Positions 24,980 through 33,401 of a DNA stretch of 45,424 bases are shown here, one piece after another (position 1 is the first letter of the stretch; each line of letters begins with the position of its first letter). The position numbers and the translations under genes are program-made. Below the pieces are notes generated by a model. The model ran no database searches, had not been told where the DNA came from, and saw only the letters and a list, made by a program, of their open reading frames with translations. Origin of the DNA: an uncultured Selenomonadales bacterium (lineage in GTDB: Bacteria; Bacillota; Negativicutes; Selenomonadales; Selenomonadaceae); assembly GCA_946183785.1 (NCBI GenBank), contig CAMHCS010000023.1, positions 1 to 45,424 of the forward strand, in the 5' to 3' direction.

Positions 24980-25684
24980 TTATTTTTTAGCCGCCTTCGG
25001 GCGGTCTTTTTTGTTTTCTGTTGCGGGAAATGTCATATCGCCGATTCTATATAAGCCCTGATTATAATTGTGGATCTTAAACTTTTGATAATTATAGCCG
25101 AAAGTGCCGGCATGGCTCCAATCATAATCGTTACTTGTGATAAGGCTTTTATCGTTACTTGTGATAAGGCTTTTAACGTTCGAATAGTCGTCGCCAGGCA
25201 CGACGTTAGCTTTATTATTGATCCTCACAGCGTCTTCAATAATTTTCTTTGCGAGCTCCGACGGATCCGCCGGATATTGCATAGCTTCTGAATCTGAAAA
25301 GGTATAAGCAAGGCGCTGCTCTGTTTTTTCGGTGGAATCTTCGTCTTCAAGCGCGGCCTTCGCCATCTTTATGAACAGCTTCCTCTTGTCCGCCGGCAGC
25401 TCACTCTGTGCCCGCAAAAACAGCTCATGCAATTCCTCGTCAGAAATCGCAGTGTTGGAAGGCTGAACCTCCACTGTGGACGCAGGAATTTTTCGCCCGA
25501 GTAAATCTTCTATGGATACCCCTAAAACATCCGCAATATCAGCTAATTCGGTACCACGGGCCGGGCGGCTATTTTTAATTATTCTGTTTAACACCGCCGG
25601 ATCCATATTAATCTTTTTTGCCAAATCTTTTTGCTGCATCTCTTTTCGATCTAAGTAATATGAAATTCTATCCCCAACGTCCAT
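24980..25684 (-). CDS. XRE-family phage-type repressor
   Basis: A 234-residue protein with an N-terminal helix-turn-helix (RISYYLDRKEMQQKDLAKKI, MDPAVLNRIIKNSRPARGTE, LADIADVLGVSIEDLLGR), a linker and a C-terminal region of unclear fold. There is no Ser-Lys protease motif of the LexA/CI kind. An in-frame 24-bp tandem duplication (25128-25175) repeats KSLITSND. The start has an AAAGGGGGG site. It is divergent from the Cro-like gene across a 152-bp region with repeated operator-like sites, the normal lysogeny-switch layout. The C-terminal codons overlap a CCGCC-TTCG-GGCGG hairpin (about 24990-25013). Confidence 0.85.
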   Translation of the reverse strand: MDVGDRISYYLDRKEMQQKDLAKKINMDPAVLNRIIKNSRPARGTELADIADVLGVSIEDLLGRKIPASTVEVQPSNTAISDEELHELFLRAQSELPADKRKLFIKMAKAALEDEDSTEKTEQRLAYTFSDSEAMQYPADPSELAKKIIEDAVRINNKANVVPGDDYSNVKSLITSNDKSLITSNDYDWSHAGTFGYNYQKFKIHNYNQGLYRIGDMTFPATENKKDRPKAAKK

Positions 25685-25698
25685 GACAAAGCCCCCCC

Positions 25699-25821
25699 TT
25701 TTCTAATATGTCAATTTTATTATATAGCAATTTATAAGCCAGAAAAAGAAATATTGACAAAACATAAATTTACCCACTTGACTTTCTATTTTAGAAAGAA
25801 TATAATTGACATAACAGAAAT
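25699..25821. promoter_or_regulatory. Divergent operator/promoter region of the prophage switch
   Basis: Three copies of a 17-bp motif, consensus ATTGACAWAAYAKAAAT, lie here: 25699-25715 (minus), 25753-25769 (plus) and 25805-25821 (plus). A fourth copy is at 26045-26061. The plus-strand promoter is TTGACT (25778-25783), 17 bp, TATAAT (25801-25806); its spacer holds the perfect dyad CTTTCTA-TTT-TAGAAAG (25782-25798). On the minus strand TTGTCA and TTATAA 17 bp apart, or TATAAT nearer the gene, could serve the repressor. The sites are probably bound by the repressor and/or Cro. Confidence 0.65.
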
Positions 25822-25836
25822 TCGAGGGGTGATAAT

Positions 25837-26049
25837 ATGACGGGTGGGCTTAATCTTGAATATATCGCGGCGCGTCGTAAAGAGCTTAAATTGACGCAAG
25901 CAGATATGGCGGAAAAGCTGGGGATGGCCGGAGCTTCGGATTACAACAAGTATGAAAACGGCGTATATAAGCTAAATGCCGAAATGGTTCCGTCTGTTGC
26001 GAAAGCGTTAGATTGCCCGATCGAGAAAAATTTTTGCGCTGCAAATTGA
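25837..26049 (+). CDS. Cro-like XRE family regulator
   Basis: A 70-residue helix-turn-helix protein: IAARRKELKLTQADMAEKLG, then ASDYNKYENGVYKLNAEMVP and VAKALDCPIEKNF. The size fits Cro or a small XRE activator. It is divergent from the repressor and has its own strong promoter, with an operator-like dyad in the spacer. An AGGGGTG site precedes the ATG. The fourth copy of the operator-like motif overlaps its stop codon region, just before the next gene. Confidence 0.85.
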   Translation: MTGGLNLEYIAARRKELKLTQADMAEKLGMAGASDYNKYENGVYKLNAEMVPSVAKALDCPIEKNFCAAN

Positions 26050-26061
26050 CAAAATAGAAAT
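26045..26061 (+). promoter_or_regulatory. Fourth operator-like copy, within the early operon
   Basis: ATTGACAAAATAGAAAT overlaps the Cro-like stop codon and ends just before the AAAGGAGG site of the next gene. It is 16 of 17 identical to the consensus. No -10 follows at the right distance, so it is not simply a promoter -35. Confidence 0.5.
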
Positions 26062-26078
26062 TAAAGGAGGACGACACA

Positions 26079-26336
26079 ATGGCAGGTTACAAATTTCACA
26101 ACGGAAGGCGCTGGATAGGCGGCACGGCCGCACTTTTGCGGCAGGTGAACAAGGACGGCGGACTGATCCCGCATTACATGAAGACCTTCGCGCTCGCCCT
26201 GGAGATGACGATCCATGACCGGAACGTCGACAACGGGAGCCCCGCTCGGGAAAGGATTCGCGAGGAAAAGGAAAGGAAAGCGGAGGTCGCGCGCCGGATC
26301 AAGGAGAGCTACAAAAATCTGAGGCGCTGCGAGTGA
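26079..26336 (+). CDS. Small phage-type protein of unknown function
   Basis: An 85-residue basic protein, MAGYKFHNGRRWIGGTAALL at the start, ending in a charged helix (ARERIREEKERKAEVARRIK). A strong AAAGGAGG site precedes it. It follows the Cro-like gene and belongs to the early region of the element. I do not recognise the family; small basic early genes of this kind often bind DNA or regulators, but nothing here proves it. Confidence 0.65.
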   Translation: MAGYKFHNGRRWIGGTAALLRQVNKDGGLIPHYMKTFALALEMTIHDRNVDNGSPARERIREEKERKAEVARRIKESYKNLRRCE

Positions 26337-26361
26337 CGAAAGATTGGCGAGGAGGGAGAAG

Positions 26362-26568
26362 ATGGCAATAAACCTAGAGGAGGCGGCATTGGACGTTGTG
26401 GAGGCCTGCAGCAAAAATAAAATACCGATCGCGATGATGCAATCGGTATTTGACAAGGCACTCGATAAAGCGGCGGAAAACACGATCCCCTACAGCCCCA
26501 AACGCGACAACACCGCGGCCTTGGCAATCTCTGATATAACGTCCAAGGTTACGGAGCCAAGCGGCTGA
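26362..26568 (+). CDS. Small unknown protein of the element's early region
   Basis: A 68-residue protein, MAINLEEAALDVVEACSKNK at the start and IPIAMMQSVFDKALDKAAEN in the middle, with a GGAGGGAG site before the ATG. The last 26 codons run antisense to the end of the DUF2513 remnant, so the C-terminal part may not be original, or the two genes were convergent with overlapping ends. The family is not recognised. Confidence 0.5.
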   Translation: MAINLEEAALDVVEACSKNKIPIAMMQSVFDKALDKAAENTIPYSPKRDNTAALAISDITSKVTEPSG

Positions 26569-26728
26569 AACCGTTTCTTGGTCGCTCCCCAGACGGACTG
26601 ATTGCGGATGTTGTCGAGATAATTTCTGCCGAAGGGCGTTATGTCAAGAATGTACGAGCGAACGTGCTCAATAAGGCTCGCGTCAACAAGATATTTCAGA
26701 TGGTATTTTACAGCCACGGGCGGCTCAG
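26490..26728 (-). pseudogene. DUF2513 gene remnant (C-terminal part)
   Basis: On the minus strand the frame reads VKYHLKYLVDASLIEHV, then ILDITPFGRNYLDNIRNQSV and a SVTLDVISEIAKA end. This resembles the C-terminal two thirds of DUF2513 phage proteins (YHLKLLxEAGLI..., LTxxGHEFLDxIRxxxVW...). The N-terminal part is missing; at about 26728-26735 the sequence changes into the transposase remnant read on the other strand. It is therefore a fragment cut by an insertion or deletion. Confidence 0.6.
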
Positions 26729-26729
26729 A

Positions 26730-27380
26730 GTTAAACACGGCGCAAAAATCATCCGGCGTGAATCCCTTCTGGCCGTCGGCTTGTTCTTCGACACTGAAGG
26801 CACGAAATGTTTCCGCGCTGTCGACGAGGAGAAGGCGGCCAAGGACGCCATGTTTGACGGGTATTTCTGCATCATCACCAGTGAGCTGGATTACACGGAG
26901 CGACAGATACGAAAGGCATACGGCGGCCTATGGAGGATTGAGCAGTCCTTCCGGATTTTGAAGTCCGACTTGGATGCCAGACCCGTGTACGTGAGAAAGG
27001 AAAGCCACATAACAGCACATTTCCTCATCTGTTTCCTTGGGCTCCTGCTCATCCGCATGATGCAGCATAAGATGGGGAAACAGGCCCTGCCTGCGGAGAG
27101 GATAGCGCGGGCGCTCTCGACAGCAAACTGCAGTTCCTGTCGGGGTGGGATCCTACATTTGCACGATGTAGGCGGCAGCCTTGCATTCCGGAAACGAATC
27201 GACAAGAACGGCAGGGAAGTGGACACGCTTGCCTATTCCGACAAGGACGAGATTGCCGAAGATTACCGGAAGATACAAGCGGCATTCCTGACCGATTTTT
27301 ATTACGTATATCCCAGACAAGAGGTATTCAACAAGTTCCTGATAAGCATTTCGTGGAGCATAACAAAAAAACGGTCATAA
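26730..27380 (+). pseudogene. IS1634-type transposase remnant (C-terminal part)
   Basis: About 215 residues matching the end of IS1634/IS4-group DDE transposases: AKDAMFDGYFCIITSELDYT, IRKAYGGLWRIEQSFRILKS with the catalytic Glu region, HITAHFLICFLGLLLIRMMQ, then DEIAEDYRKIQAAFLTDFYY and RQEVFNKFL near the end. Full-length members have more than 500 residues, so the N-terminal half is lost. An in-frame ATG at 26664 exists but those codons are the antisense of the DUF2513 remnant. No left inverted repeat is visible. Not expected to be active. Confidence 0.8.
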
Positions 27381-27479
27381 GAAAAGCGTGCAAGCCTTGT
27401 TGCCACTGAGCAACGGTGCCTTGCACGCTTTGCAAACTGTAAAACTCGGGTCCCTCTGTTCGGGCAGTTCGTTCTTCAT
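27375..27479 (-). CDS. Possible 34-residue Cys-containing peptide
   Basis: A short minus-strand frame, MKNELPEQRDPSFTVCKACK at the start, with a CxxC pair and a third Cys. It has a strong GGAAGGAAGG site and a TATAAC box upstream. Its end overlaps the transposase stop. It could be the start of a gene cut by the IS event or a chance frame. Low certainty. Confidence 0.25.
   Translation of the reverse strand: MKNELPEQRDPSFTVCKACKAPLLSGNKACTLFL
27383..27431. repeat. Long hairpin at the right side of the IS remnant
   Basis: AAAGCGTGCAAG (27383-27394) and CTTGCACGCTTT (27420-27431) form a perfect 12-bp stem; GTTGC/GCAAC can extend it inside. There is no T-run beyond the stem. It may be a transcription block or end structure of the IS. 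Confidence 0.55.
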
Positions 27480-27640
27480 AGCAAATCCTTCCTTCCTGTG
27501 TTATAATGCTTTTGTCTTTTGCGGCGTTTTGACCGGAATAATCTTGGTCACGCATATTATATCAAAAGCCTGATCGGAACTTTTGTGGTGGAAATGCCGT
27601 AATGGCTCTCCGAACTTCAAAACACAGTGTTTTTGCCGGT

Positions 27641-27669
27641 TTGAGAAGAAATGCTTTTTTCTGTATAAT
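27641..27669 (+). promoter_or_regulatory. Sigma-A promoter of smc
   Basis: TTGAGA (27641-27646), 17-bp spacer, perfect TATAAT (27664-27669), about 35 bp before the smc start. The rest of the 27480-27690 gap shows no other supported feature. Confidence 0.7.
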
Positions 27670-27703
27670 AAAAAGATATTAAGAAAACAAGTTGGTGGGC
27701 AGT

Positions 27704-30700
27704 TTGCAGTTGAAGCGATTGGAAGCATACGGCTTCAAATCATTTGCGGATAAAATCGAGATCGAGTTTGACCACGGCGTGACGGCTATCGTCGGGCCGA
27801 ACGGCAGCGGCAAGAGCAATATCACGGACGCGATCCGGTGGGTGCTCGGCGAGAGGAACGTGCGTAACCTTCGCGGCACGAAGACGGAGGACATTATCTT
27901 CGCGGGCAGCTCGGAGCGGCGCGCGCTGGGGGCTGCTGAGGTCTCGTTGACATTGCTCAATCAAGGGGACCTGCCCGGAAATTTCGACGAGATCGTCATC
28001 ACGCGGCGGATTTTTCGTTCCGGGGACAGCGAGTTTCTGCTGAACAATACGCGTTGTCATTTAAAGGACATCTATGAGACGATTGCCGATACGGGGCTCG
28101 GGCGCGACGGACTCAGCGTCATCAGCCAGAACAAGATGGACGCGGTGTTGAACAGCCGTCCCGAGGAGCGGCGGCTGTTTTTCGAGGAGACGGCGGGCAT
28201 CACGAAATTTCGCGACCGTAAGATTTCTGCGATGCGAAAGTTGGAGGAAGCGGAGAAGAACCTCGTCCGCCTCGGAGATATCCGGCAGGGGCTTGCGGAA
28301 CAGCTTGGGCCGCTGGCGGAGGCGGCAGAGAAGACGAAGCAGTTCAACGTCTGGAGCGGCGAATTGCGTCGCTGCAAGATCACGGAGCTTTATCGCGCGC
28401 AGGACGAGCTCGCTGTGCGCGAGCGAGGGAGCCGCGAGCGCTTTGAGGCCTGCCGTCAGGAGGAAACGGCGGCGGGCGCGGAGCTGATCAAGCTGGAGGC
28501 CGCGAAAGAGGCGCTGGCGAAAACGAGACTCGAACTGGAGCAGGAGGGCAAGGAAAAAGCCGAGCAGCGCAGCGGGCAGCAGGAAAAGATCAACCAAAAG
28601 GAAACGGAAATCAAGGTCCTGGAGGAGCGCCGCCAAAACAGCGACGCGAATCAGCGGGCGCTGAAGGAAAAGCGGGAGGCGCTGGAAACGAGCCTCACGG
28701 AGGCGGAGCAGGCGATCCTGCGGCTTCGCGAGGAAGAGCAGACGGCTCTGGCCGCGCAGCAAGCGGCGGAGAAAAAGCTGGCCGAAGCGCAGGAAAGAGT
28801 GAGCCAGATTTCGGAGGAGCTGAAAAATCGCCGGCAGGCGATGGACACGCTGTCAGCCGGCTTCTCTGAGGCGCAGAAGGCGTATCTGACCAAACAAGGC
28901 GAGCTGGGGACGCTGGAGCAAAACCTGACCGTCAGCCGCGAGCAGCGGGAACGGCAGGAGCGGGAGATTGAAGCGGGGGATCGATATCTCTCGGAGAATA
29001 AAAAGAAGCTTTCTGCGTTGGGCGAAAAGCTGGATACGCTGGCGAAAGAGCAGGAGGATTTGCTTTCCGCGCAGAAAGCGGGAGAGGCGAAGCGACGAAG
29101 TCTTGAAAAGCTGCAGCGGGAGCGGCGGCAAAATATCGCCATGGCCAGAACCTTCATCGACCAGACCGAAGGAAAGATCGAAGTCTTGCAGCAGGCAATC
29201 CAGTCCTACGAGGGCTTCGGCAATGCCGCGAAGGCGGTGCTGACGGCCAGCGAGTCCTGGAAGAGCGGCGTCTGCGGCGCGGTGGCTGAGCTGATCGAGG
29301 TGCCGAAACAGTATCTGACGGCGACGGAGGCGGCGCTCGGTGGCGCACAGCAAAACATCGTGACGCGTGACGCCGAGGCCGCGAAAGGGGCCATTGAGTT
29401 CCTGAAGCGCAGAAAGGCCGGGCGGGCGACGTTCCTGCCTCTTTCCACGCTGACCGTGCGCGGCGATCAGGATGAGACGGCGCGGCGGCTGCCGGGCGTG
29501 ATCGGCTATATGAACGAGGTGGTCGGCGCGGCAGAGGAATACCGTAAGGTCGTCGATTTCCTGCTTGCCCGGACGCTTCTTGTCGACACGCTGGATCACG
29601 CGCTTTCTGCGGCGAAGAAACAGGGCTACCGCGCCCGGATCGTGACATTGACCGGAGAGCTGCTGAAACCCGGCGGTTCGATTTCCGGCGGCAGCCTGCG
29701 GAGCAGCGAAACGGGATTCCTGAACCGCCGGGAGGAACTGGAAACTCGGCGGCGCGAACTGGCGGAGAAGCGCGAGACCATCGAGACGGCGCAGCGCGAG
29801 TGCGACGAGGCCGACAAAGAGCTGAAGGCACTGGAGGAACAGGCCGAGTCGGAAAAGAAGCGCCTGGAAGACGTGCGCGTCGAGATGAGCGGGACGCGCG
29901 GCGAAAAGGACACGCTGGCGAAACAGGTGGAAGGGGACGAGCTTCGCCTCTCAGAATTGAAAGAGATTGTGAAGCATGCAGCGGCCACTTTTGCCGAGGC
30001 GCAGGAAAATCGCGTAAAGACAGTGCAGGCAGTGCGCGCCCTCGGCGGCCGGGTCGAGGAGCTTCGTCGGCAGCTTGAAAGCGCGCGGGACGCCGTGGGC
30101 GATCTGGAGCAGGATTTCGAAGACTACGGGCGAAGCCGCGACAGGATGCAGCGGGAACTGGACGGCGTGAAGACGGAGGCGCTCGGCCGCCACACTGCCG
30201 TATTGGTCAAGGAACGAGACGTCGGCGGCCTCAAGAAAGATATCGAGGCGAATCGGGAAGAGGCGGAGCGTCTGCTCTCCGGGCTGACGGACGGCGCGGA
30301 GCAGATGGCGGCGCTGCAGGCCGAAAAGGATACGCTGCTCGCGGCATTTGCGGTCGTCGACGGCGAATACAAGGCCGTCGACGAAAAGCGGATGCAATGT
30401 ATGACGGAAGAAAACGAGACGGAGGACAGGCTTCGGGAGCTCCGCCGCAAACAGGGCGAATTGCAGGAAAAGCTCCATGACATCGATAAGGAAACGGAGA
30501 AATACAAGCTCCAGCGTGAGCAAAGCCTGCAGAAGCTGGCGGAGGATTACTCGCTGAACGCGGAGGAGGCGGCGGAACAGATTGTGGACATGGCCGCCGG
30601 CGCACTGAAAAGCCGCGTGCGGACATTGGAGCGCGATATCGCTGAGCTCGGCCCGGTGAATCCGAATGCCGTGGAGGAGCATGAAAAGCTGTCGGCGCAG

Positions 30701-31261
30701 TACGAGACATACCAAAAACAGATGAAGGACGTCGAAGACGCGAAAAAGGATATCGCGCAGCTCATTCAGAGCCTGGACGCCGACATGACAAAGACCTTCA
30801 AGGAAGCTTTCGCGAAGATACAGACGGCGTTCCACGACATATTCCTCGACCTGTTCGGCAGGCAGGAAGGCGGAGACGCGCAGCTGGTGCTGACTGACGA
30901 GCAGAACGTGCTGGAGTCGGGCGTCGAGATCATCGTGCAGATTCCGGGCAAGAAGCAGCAGAACCTTTCGGTGCTGTCCGGCGGCGAGCGCGCGCTGACG
31001 GTCATCGCGCTGCTGTTCGCGTTCCTTCGGGTGCGACCCGCGCCGTTCTCAGTGCTGGACGAGATCGACGCGCCGCTGGATGAGACGAACATTGCGAACT
31101 TCGGGCGTTTTTTGCAAAAGTTTTCCGAGAAGACCCAGTTCGTCGTCGTCACGCACCGCAAAGGCACGATGGAATCGGCGGACACGATGTATGGCGTCAC
31201 ATTGGAGGACGCGGGCGTTTCCAAGATCATATCCGTGAAGCTGGAGGATGTTCCGGCTTGA
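27704..31261 (+). CDS. smc: Chromosome partition protein SMC
   Basis: A protein of about 1185 residues with the full SMC plan: N-terminal ATPase half with GPNGSGKSNITDAIRWVLGE (Walker A), a long coiled coil, a hinge at roughly residues 510-650, the return coiled coil, and a C-terminal half with LSGGERALTVIALLFAF (signature) and FSVLDEIDAPLDE (Walker B). It condenses and organises the chromosome together with ScpA/ScpB. No ATG is available. TTG at 27704 gives MQLKRLEAYGFKSF, the usual family start; TTG 27692 and GTG 27695 are alternatives. ftsY follows, as in many Firmicutes. The expected upstream neighbour rnc is absent, where the mobile remnant now lies. Confidence 0.97.
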   Translation: MQLKRLEAYGFKSFADKIEIEFDHGVTAIVGPNGSGKSNITDAIRWVLGERNVRNLRGTKTEDIIFAGSSERRALGAAEVSLTLLNQGDLPGNFDEIVITRRIFRSGDSEFLLNNTRCHLKDIYETIADTGLGRDGLSVISQNKMDAVLNSRPEERRLFFEETAGITKFRDRKISAMRKLEEAEKNLVRLGDIRQGLAEQLGPLAEAAEKTKQFNVWSGELRRCKITELYRAQDELAVRERGSRERFEACRQEETAAGAELIKLEAAKEALAKTRLELEQEGKEKAEQRSGQQEKINQKETEIKVLEERRQNSDANQRALKEKREALETSLTEAEQAILRLREEEQTALAAQQAAEKKLAEAQERVSQISEELKNRRQAMDTLSAGFSEAQKAYLTKQGELGTLEQNLTVSREQRERQEREIEAGDRYLSENKKKLSALGEKLDTLAKEQEDLLSAQKAGEAKRRSLEKLQRERRQNIAMARTFIDQTEGKIEVLQQAIQSYEGFGNAAKAVLTASESWKSGVCGAVAELIEVPKQYLTATEAALGGAQQNIVTRDAEAAKGAIEFLKRRKAGRATFLPLSTLTVRGDQDETARRLPGVIGYMNEVVGAAEEYRKVVDFLLARTLLVDTLDHALSAAKKQGYRARIVTLTGELLKPGGSISGGSLRSSETGFLNRREELETRRRELAEKRETIETAQRECDEADKELKALEEQAESEKKRLEDVRVEMSGTRGEKDTLAKQVEGDELRLSELKEIVKHAAATFAEAQENRVKTVQAVRALGGRVEELRRQLESARDAVGDLEQDFEDYGRSRDRMQRELDGVKTEALGRHTAVLVKERDVGGLKKDIEANREEAERLLSGLTDGAEQMAALQAEKDTLLAAFAVVDGEYKAVDEKRMQCMTEENETEDRLRELRRKQGELQEKLHDIDKETEKYKLQREQSLQKLAEDYSLNAEEAAEQIVDMAAGALKSRVRTLERDIAELGPVNPNAVEEHEKLSAQYETYQKQMKDVEDAKKDIAQLIQSLDADMTKTFKEAFAKIQTAFHDIFLDLFGRQEGGDAQLVLTDEQNVLESGVEIIVQIPGKKQQNLSVLSGGERALTVIALLFAFLRVRPAPFSVLDEIDAPLDETNIANFGRFLQKFSEKTQFVVVTHRKGTMESADTMYGVTLEDAGVSKIISVKLEDVPA

Positions 31262-31280
31262 AAGTAAGGAGATAATTAGC

Positions 31281-32219
31281 ATGGGATTTTTTGATCGACT
31301 GAAAAAAGGTCTGGCGCGGACGCGCGAGAGCTTCACCGCGAAGATCGAGAAGGCGATTATCGGCTATGCCGACATTGACGACGACCTTCTGGACGAGCTG
31401 GAGGAGATCCTGATCATGGCCGACGTCGGCGTGACGACGACGGATAGTCTGATGGCGGCCGTGCGGCAGGGGATCAAGAAAAAGGAAATCAAGACGCCGG
31501 AGGACTTGAAGCCGTTTCTCGAGGCGAAAATCACGGAGATCCTGAAGGCGGGCGGCGCCGGCGTGCGAATGGCTGCCAACGGACCGACGGTGATCCTGAT
31601 GATCGGCGTCAACGGCGCGGGCAAGACCACGACCGTCGGCAAGCTGGCGGCCTTCTATAATTATTACGGGAAATCGGTGATGGTGGCCGCCGCCGACACG
31701 TTTCGCGCCGCGGCCATCGAACAGCTTGAGGTCTGGGCGCAGCGCAGCGAGGCGGAGTTCATTCGCCACGAGGAAGGCTCCGATCCTGCCGCCGTCGTTT
31801 ACGACGCGGTCAAGGCGGCGAAAGCGCGGAATATCGACATACTGCTCGTCGACACGGCGGGGCGGCTGCAAACGAAATCGAACCTGATGGCGGAGCTGGA
31901 AAAGATCAATCGCGTCATCCAGCGCGAGATTCCCGGCGCGCCGCATGAGACGCTTCTGGTGTTGGATGCGACCACCGGGCAGAACGCCGTCAGTCAGGCC
32001 AAGCTTTTCACGCAGGCCGCGCCGATCACCGGCGTCGTGCTGACGAAGCTGGACGGCACTGCGAAAGGCGGCGTCGTCATCGGCCTCAAGGCGGAGCTCA
32101 ATATGCCGATCAAATGGATCGGCGTCGGCGAGGGTGTCGCCGATCTGCGCCCGTTTGTCGCCGAGGACTTCTCGAAGGCGCTTTTCGATGAAGCAAAAGA
32201 CGAGAAGGAATCGGAATAA
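31281..32219 (+). CDS. ftsY: Signal recognition particle receptor FtsY
   Basis: A 312-residue SRP GTPase. The NG domain is complete: [20 protein letters not shown] at the N end, [18 protein letters not shown] (P-loop), [47 protein letters not shown] and [10 protein letters not shown]. The acidic A domain of some FtsY proteins is absent, as usual in Firmicutes. It docks the SRP-ribosome complex to the membrane translocon. The ATG at 31281 has TAAGGAG upstream, 19 bp after smc, so the two form an operon. The short extension upstream of this ATG is not expected to be translated. Confidence 0.97.
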   Translation: MGFFDRLKKGLARTRESFTAKIEKAIIGYADIDDDLLDELEEILIMADVGVTTTDSLMAAVRQGIKKKEIKTPEDLKPFLEAKITEILKAGGAGVRMAANGPTVILMIGVNGAGKTTTVGKLAAFYNYYGKSVMVAAADTFRAAAIEQLEVWAQRSEAEFIRHEEGSDPAAVVYDAVKAAKARNIDILLVDTAGRLQTKSNLMAELEKINRVIQREIPGAPHETLLVLDATTGQNAVSQAKLFTQAAPITGVVLTKLDGTAKGGVVIGLKAELNMPIKWIGVGEGVADLRPFVAEDFSKALFDEAKDEKESE

Positions 32220-32234
32220 AACGGAGGCGCGGAT

Positions 32235-33083
32235 ATGAAAAAGACGACGAAGGAAACGCTGCGACGGGAGATCCGGGAGGCGGTGCGCCTTGTGCGGGAG
32301 AAAAATCCGATGGCGCCGTCAATCACCAACACGGTGACGATCAATCTCGTGGCAAATGCGCAGCTCGCGGTGGGCGGCTCGGCGGCGATGGTCTACCTCG
32401 CGGACGAAGGCGAGGCGATGGCCGCGCTGGGCGGCGCCATGTACATCAATATGGGGACGATGCTTCCCGTTTACGCAGAGACGCTGCCGCGCACGACGAA
32501 AGCGCTGTCGGAGCAGGGCAAGCCCTGGGTGCTCGATCCGGTGGGCATCGGCGTCGGCGGCCTTCGGACGAGCCTGTTGCTCGGCTTTCGCACGGACGTG
32601 CCGACGATCATTCGGGGCAATGCCTCGGAGATTATCGCGCTGGCGGAAATATGGGAACTGGACAGCGGAAAAACGGCCAGCGGCGTTCGCGGCGTCGACG
32701 CGACGGACTCGGTGGAGGCGGCGCGCACGGCGGCGATTTCTCTCGCGCGTCATACGGGCGGCGCCGTGGCCGTGTCGGGGCCGATTGACCTTGTGACGGA
32801 CGGCAAGAGCCTTGCGTTGGCGGAGGGCGGCTCGAAATTTCTGCCGATGATTACCGGCGCAGGCTGCTCGCTGGGCGGCGTGGCGGCGGTTTACGCCTGT
32901 GTAACGCGTCCTTTTGTCGCGGCGCTGACGGCGACGGCGATTTATAACTTCGCCGGGGCGAAGGCGGAGAAGCATGCGGAAGGCCCGGCGAGTTTCCAGA
33001 TGGCATTTCTCGACGCGCTCTATCAGGCGACGTCGGAGGACGTGGGCGCGCAGCCGTTCACGCTGGAAACGATTGGAAAGTGA
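32235..33083 (+). CDS. thiM: Hydroxyethylthiazole kinase ThiM
   Basis: A 282-residue ribokinase-fold protein: PSITNTVTINLVANAQLAVG, GSAAMVYLADEG, PWVLDPVGIGVGGLRTSL, IIRGNASEIIALAE, VDATDSVEAA and the anion-hole motif ITGAGCSLGGVAA. It phosphorylates 4-methyl-5-(2-hydroxyethyl)thiazole in thiamine salvage. An ACGGAGGCG site precedes the ATG. It lies 15 bp after ftsY, with no room for a TPP riboswitch between them, so it appears to be co-transcribed with smc-ftsY or uses an internal promoter. Confidence 0.94.
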   Translation: MKKTTKETLRREIREAVRLVREKNPMAPSITNTVTINLVANAQLAVGGSAAMVYLADEGEAMAALGGAMYINMGTMLPVYAETLPRTTKALSEQGKPWVLDPVGIGVGGLRTSLLLGFRTDVPTIIRGNASEIIALAEIWELDSGKTASGVRGVDATDSVEAARTAAISLARHTGGAVAVSGPIDLVTDGKSLALAEGGSKFLPMITGAGCSLGGVAAVYACVTRPFVAALTATAIYNFAGAKAEKHAEGPASFQMAFLDALYQATSEDVGAQPFTLETIGK

Positions 33084-33095
33084 GGAAATGACAAT

Positions 33096-33401
33096 ATGAA
33101 CGTATTGGTTGCTTTGGCAGTGGCGCCCTGCGGGACGGGCGAAGAGCTTTCAAACGAAGTGGCGGAGGTCGTTCGCGTGATTCGCGCGTCGGGGCTCCCG
33201 AACCGCACGAATTCCATGTTCACCGAGATCGAGGGCGAATGGGACGACGTGATGCGCGTGGTGAAGGACGCGACCTTCGTGCTGGCGGACAAGGGGATCC
33301 GTACGGAGGTCGTGCTGAAGGCAGACGTGCGCCCCGGCCATTCCGACATGATGCATAAAAAGACGGAAATCGTCGAAAAGATTTTGGAGGGCGGCAAATA
33401 A
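33096..33401 (+). CDS. MTH1187-family thiamine-binding protein
   Basis: A 101-residue protein starting MNVLVALAVAPCGTGEELSN, with NRTNSMFTEIEGEWDDVMRV and IRTEVVLKADVRPGHSDMMH. This is the ferredoxin-like YkoF/MTH1187 type that binds thiamine or its hydroxymethylpyrimidine part. Its place between thiM and thiE supports a thiamine role; known relatives bind rather than catalyse. The stop overlaps the thiE start (TAATG), so translation is coupled. Confidence 0.88.
   Translation: MNVLVALAVAPCGTGEELSNEVAEVVRVIRASGLPNRTNSMFTEIEGEWDDVMRVVKDATFVLADKGIRTEVVLKADVRPGHSDMMHKKTEIVEKILEGGK

Noticed and set aside
24990..25013. CCGCC-TTCG-GGCGG hairpin with a following T-run on the plus strand
   Set aside because: It lies in the last codons of the minus-strand repressor gene, and no plus-strand transcript is expected to reach it because of the terminator at 24882; kept only as a remark.
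27692..31261. Long antisense frames within smc, such as 28061-28762 and 29951-30835 on the minus strand
   Set aside because: Typical shadow frames of a GC-rich coding sequence; no ribosome sites and no domains.
32220..32234. TPP riboswitch before thiM
   Set aside because: Only 15 bp separate ftsY and thiM, and no THI-box-like sequence is visible upstream.
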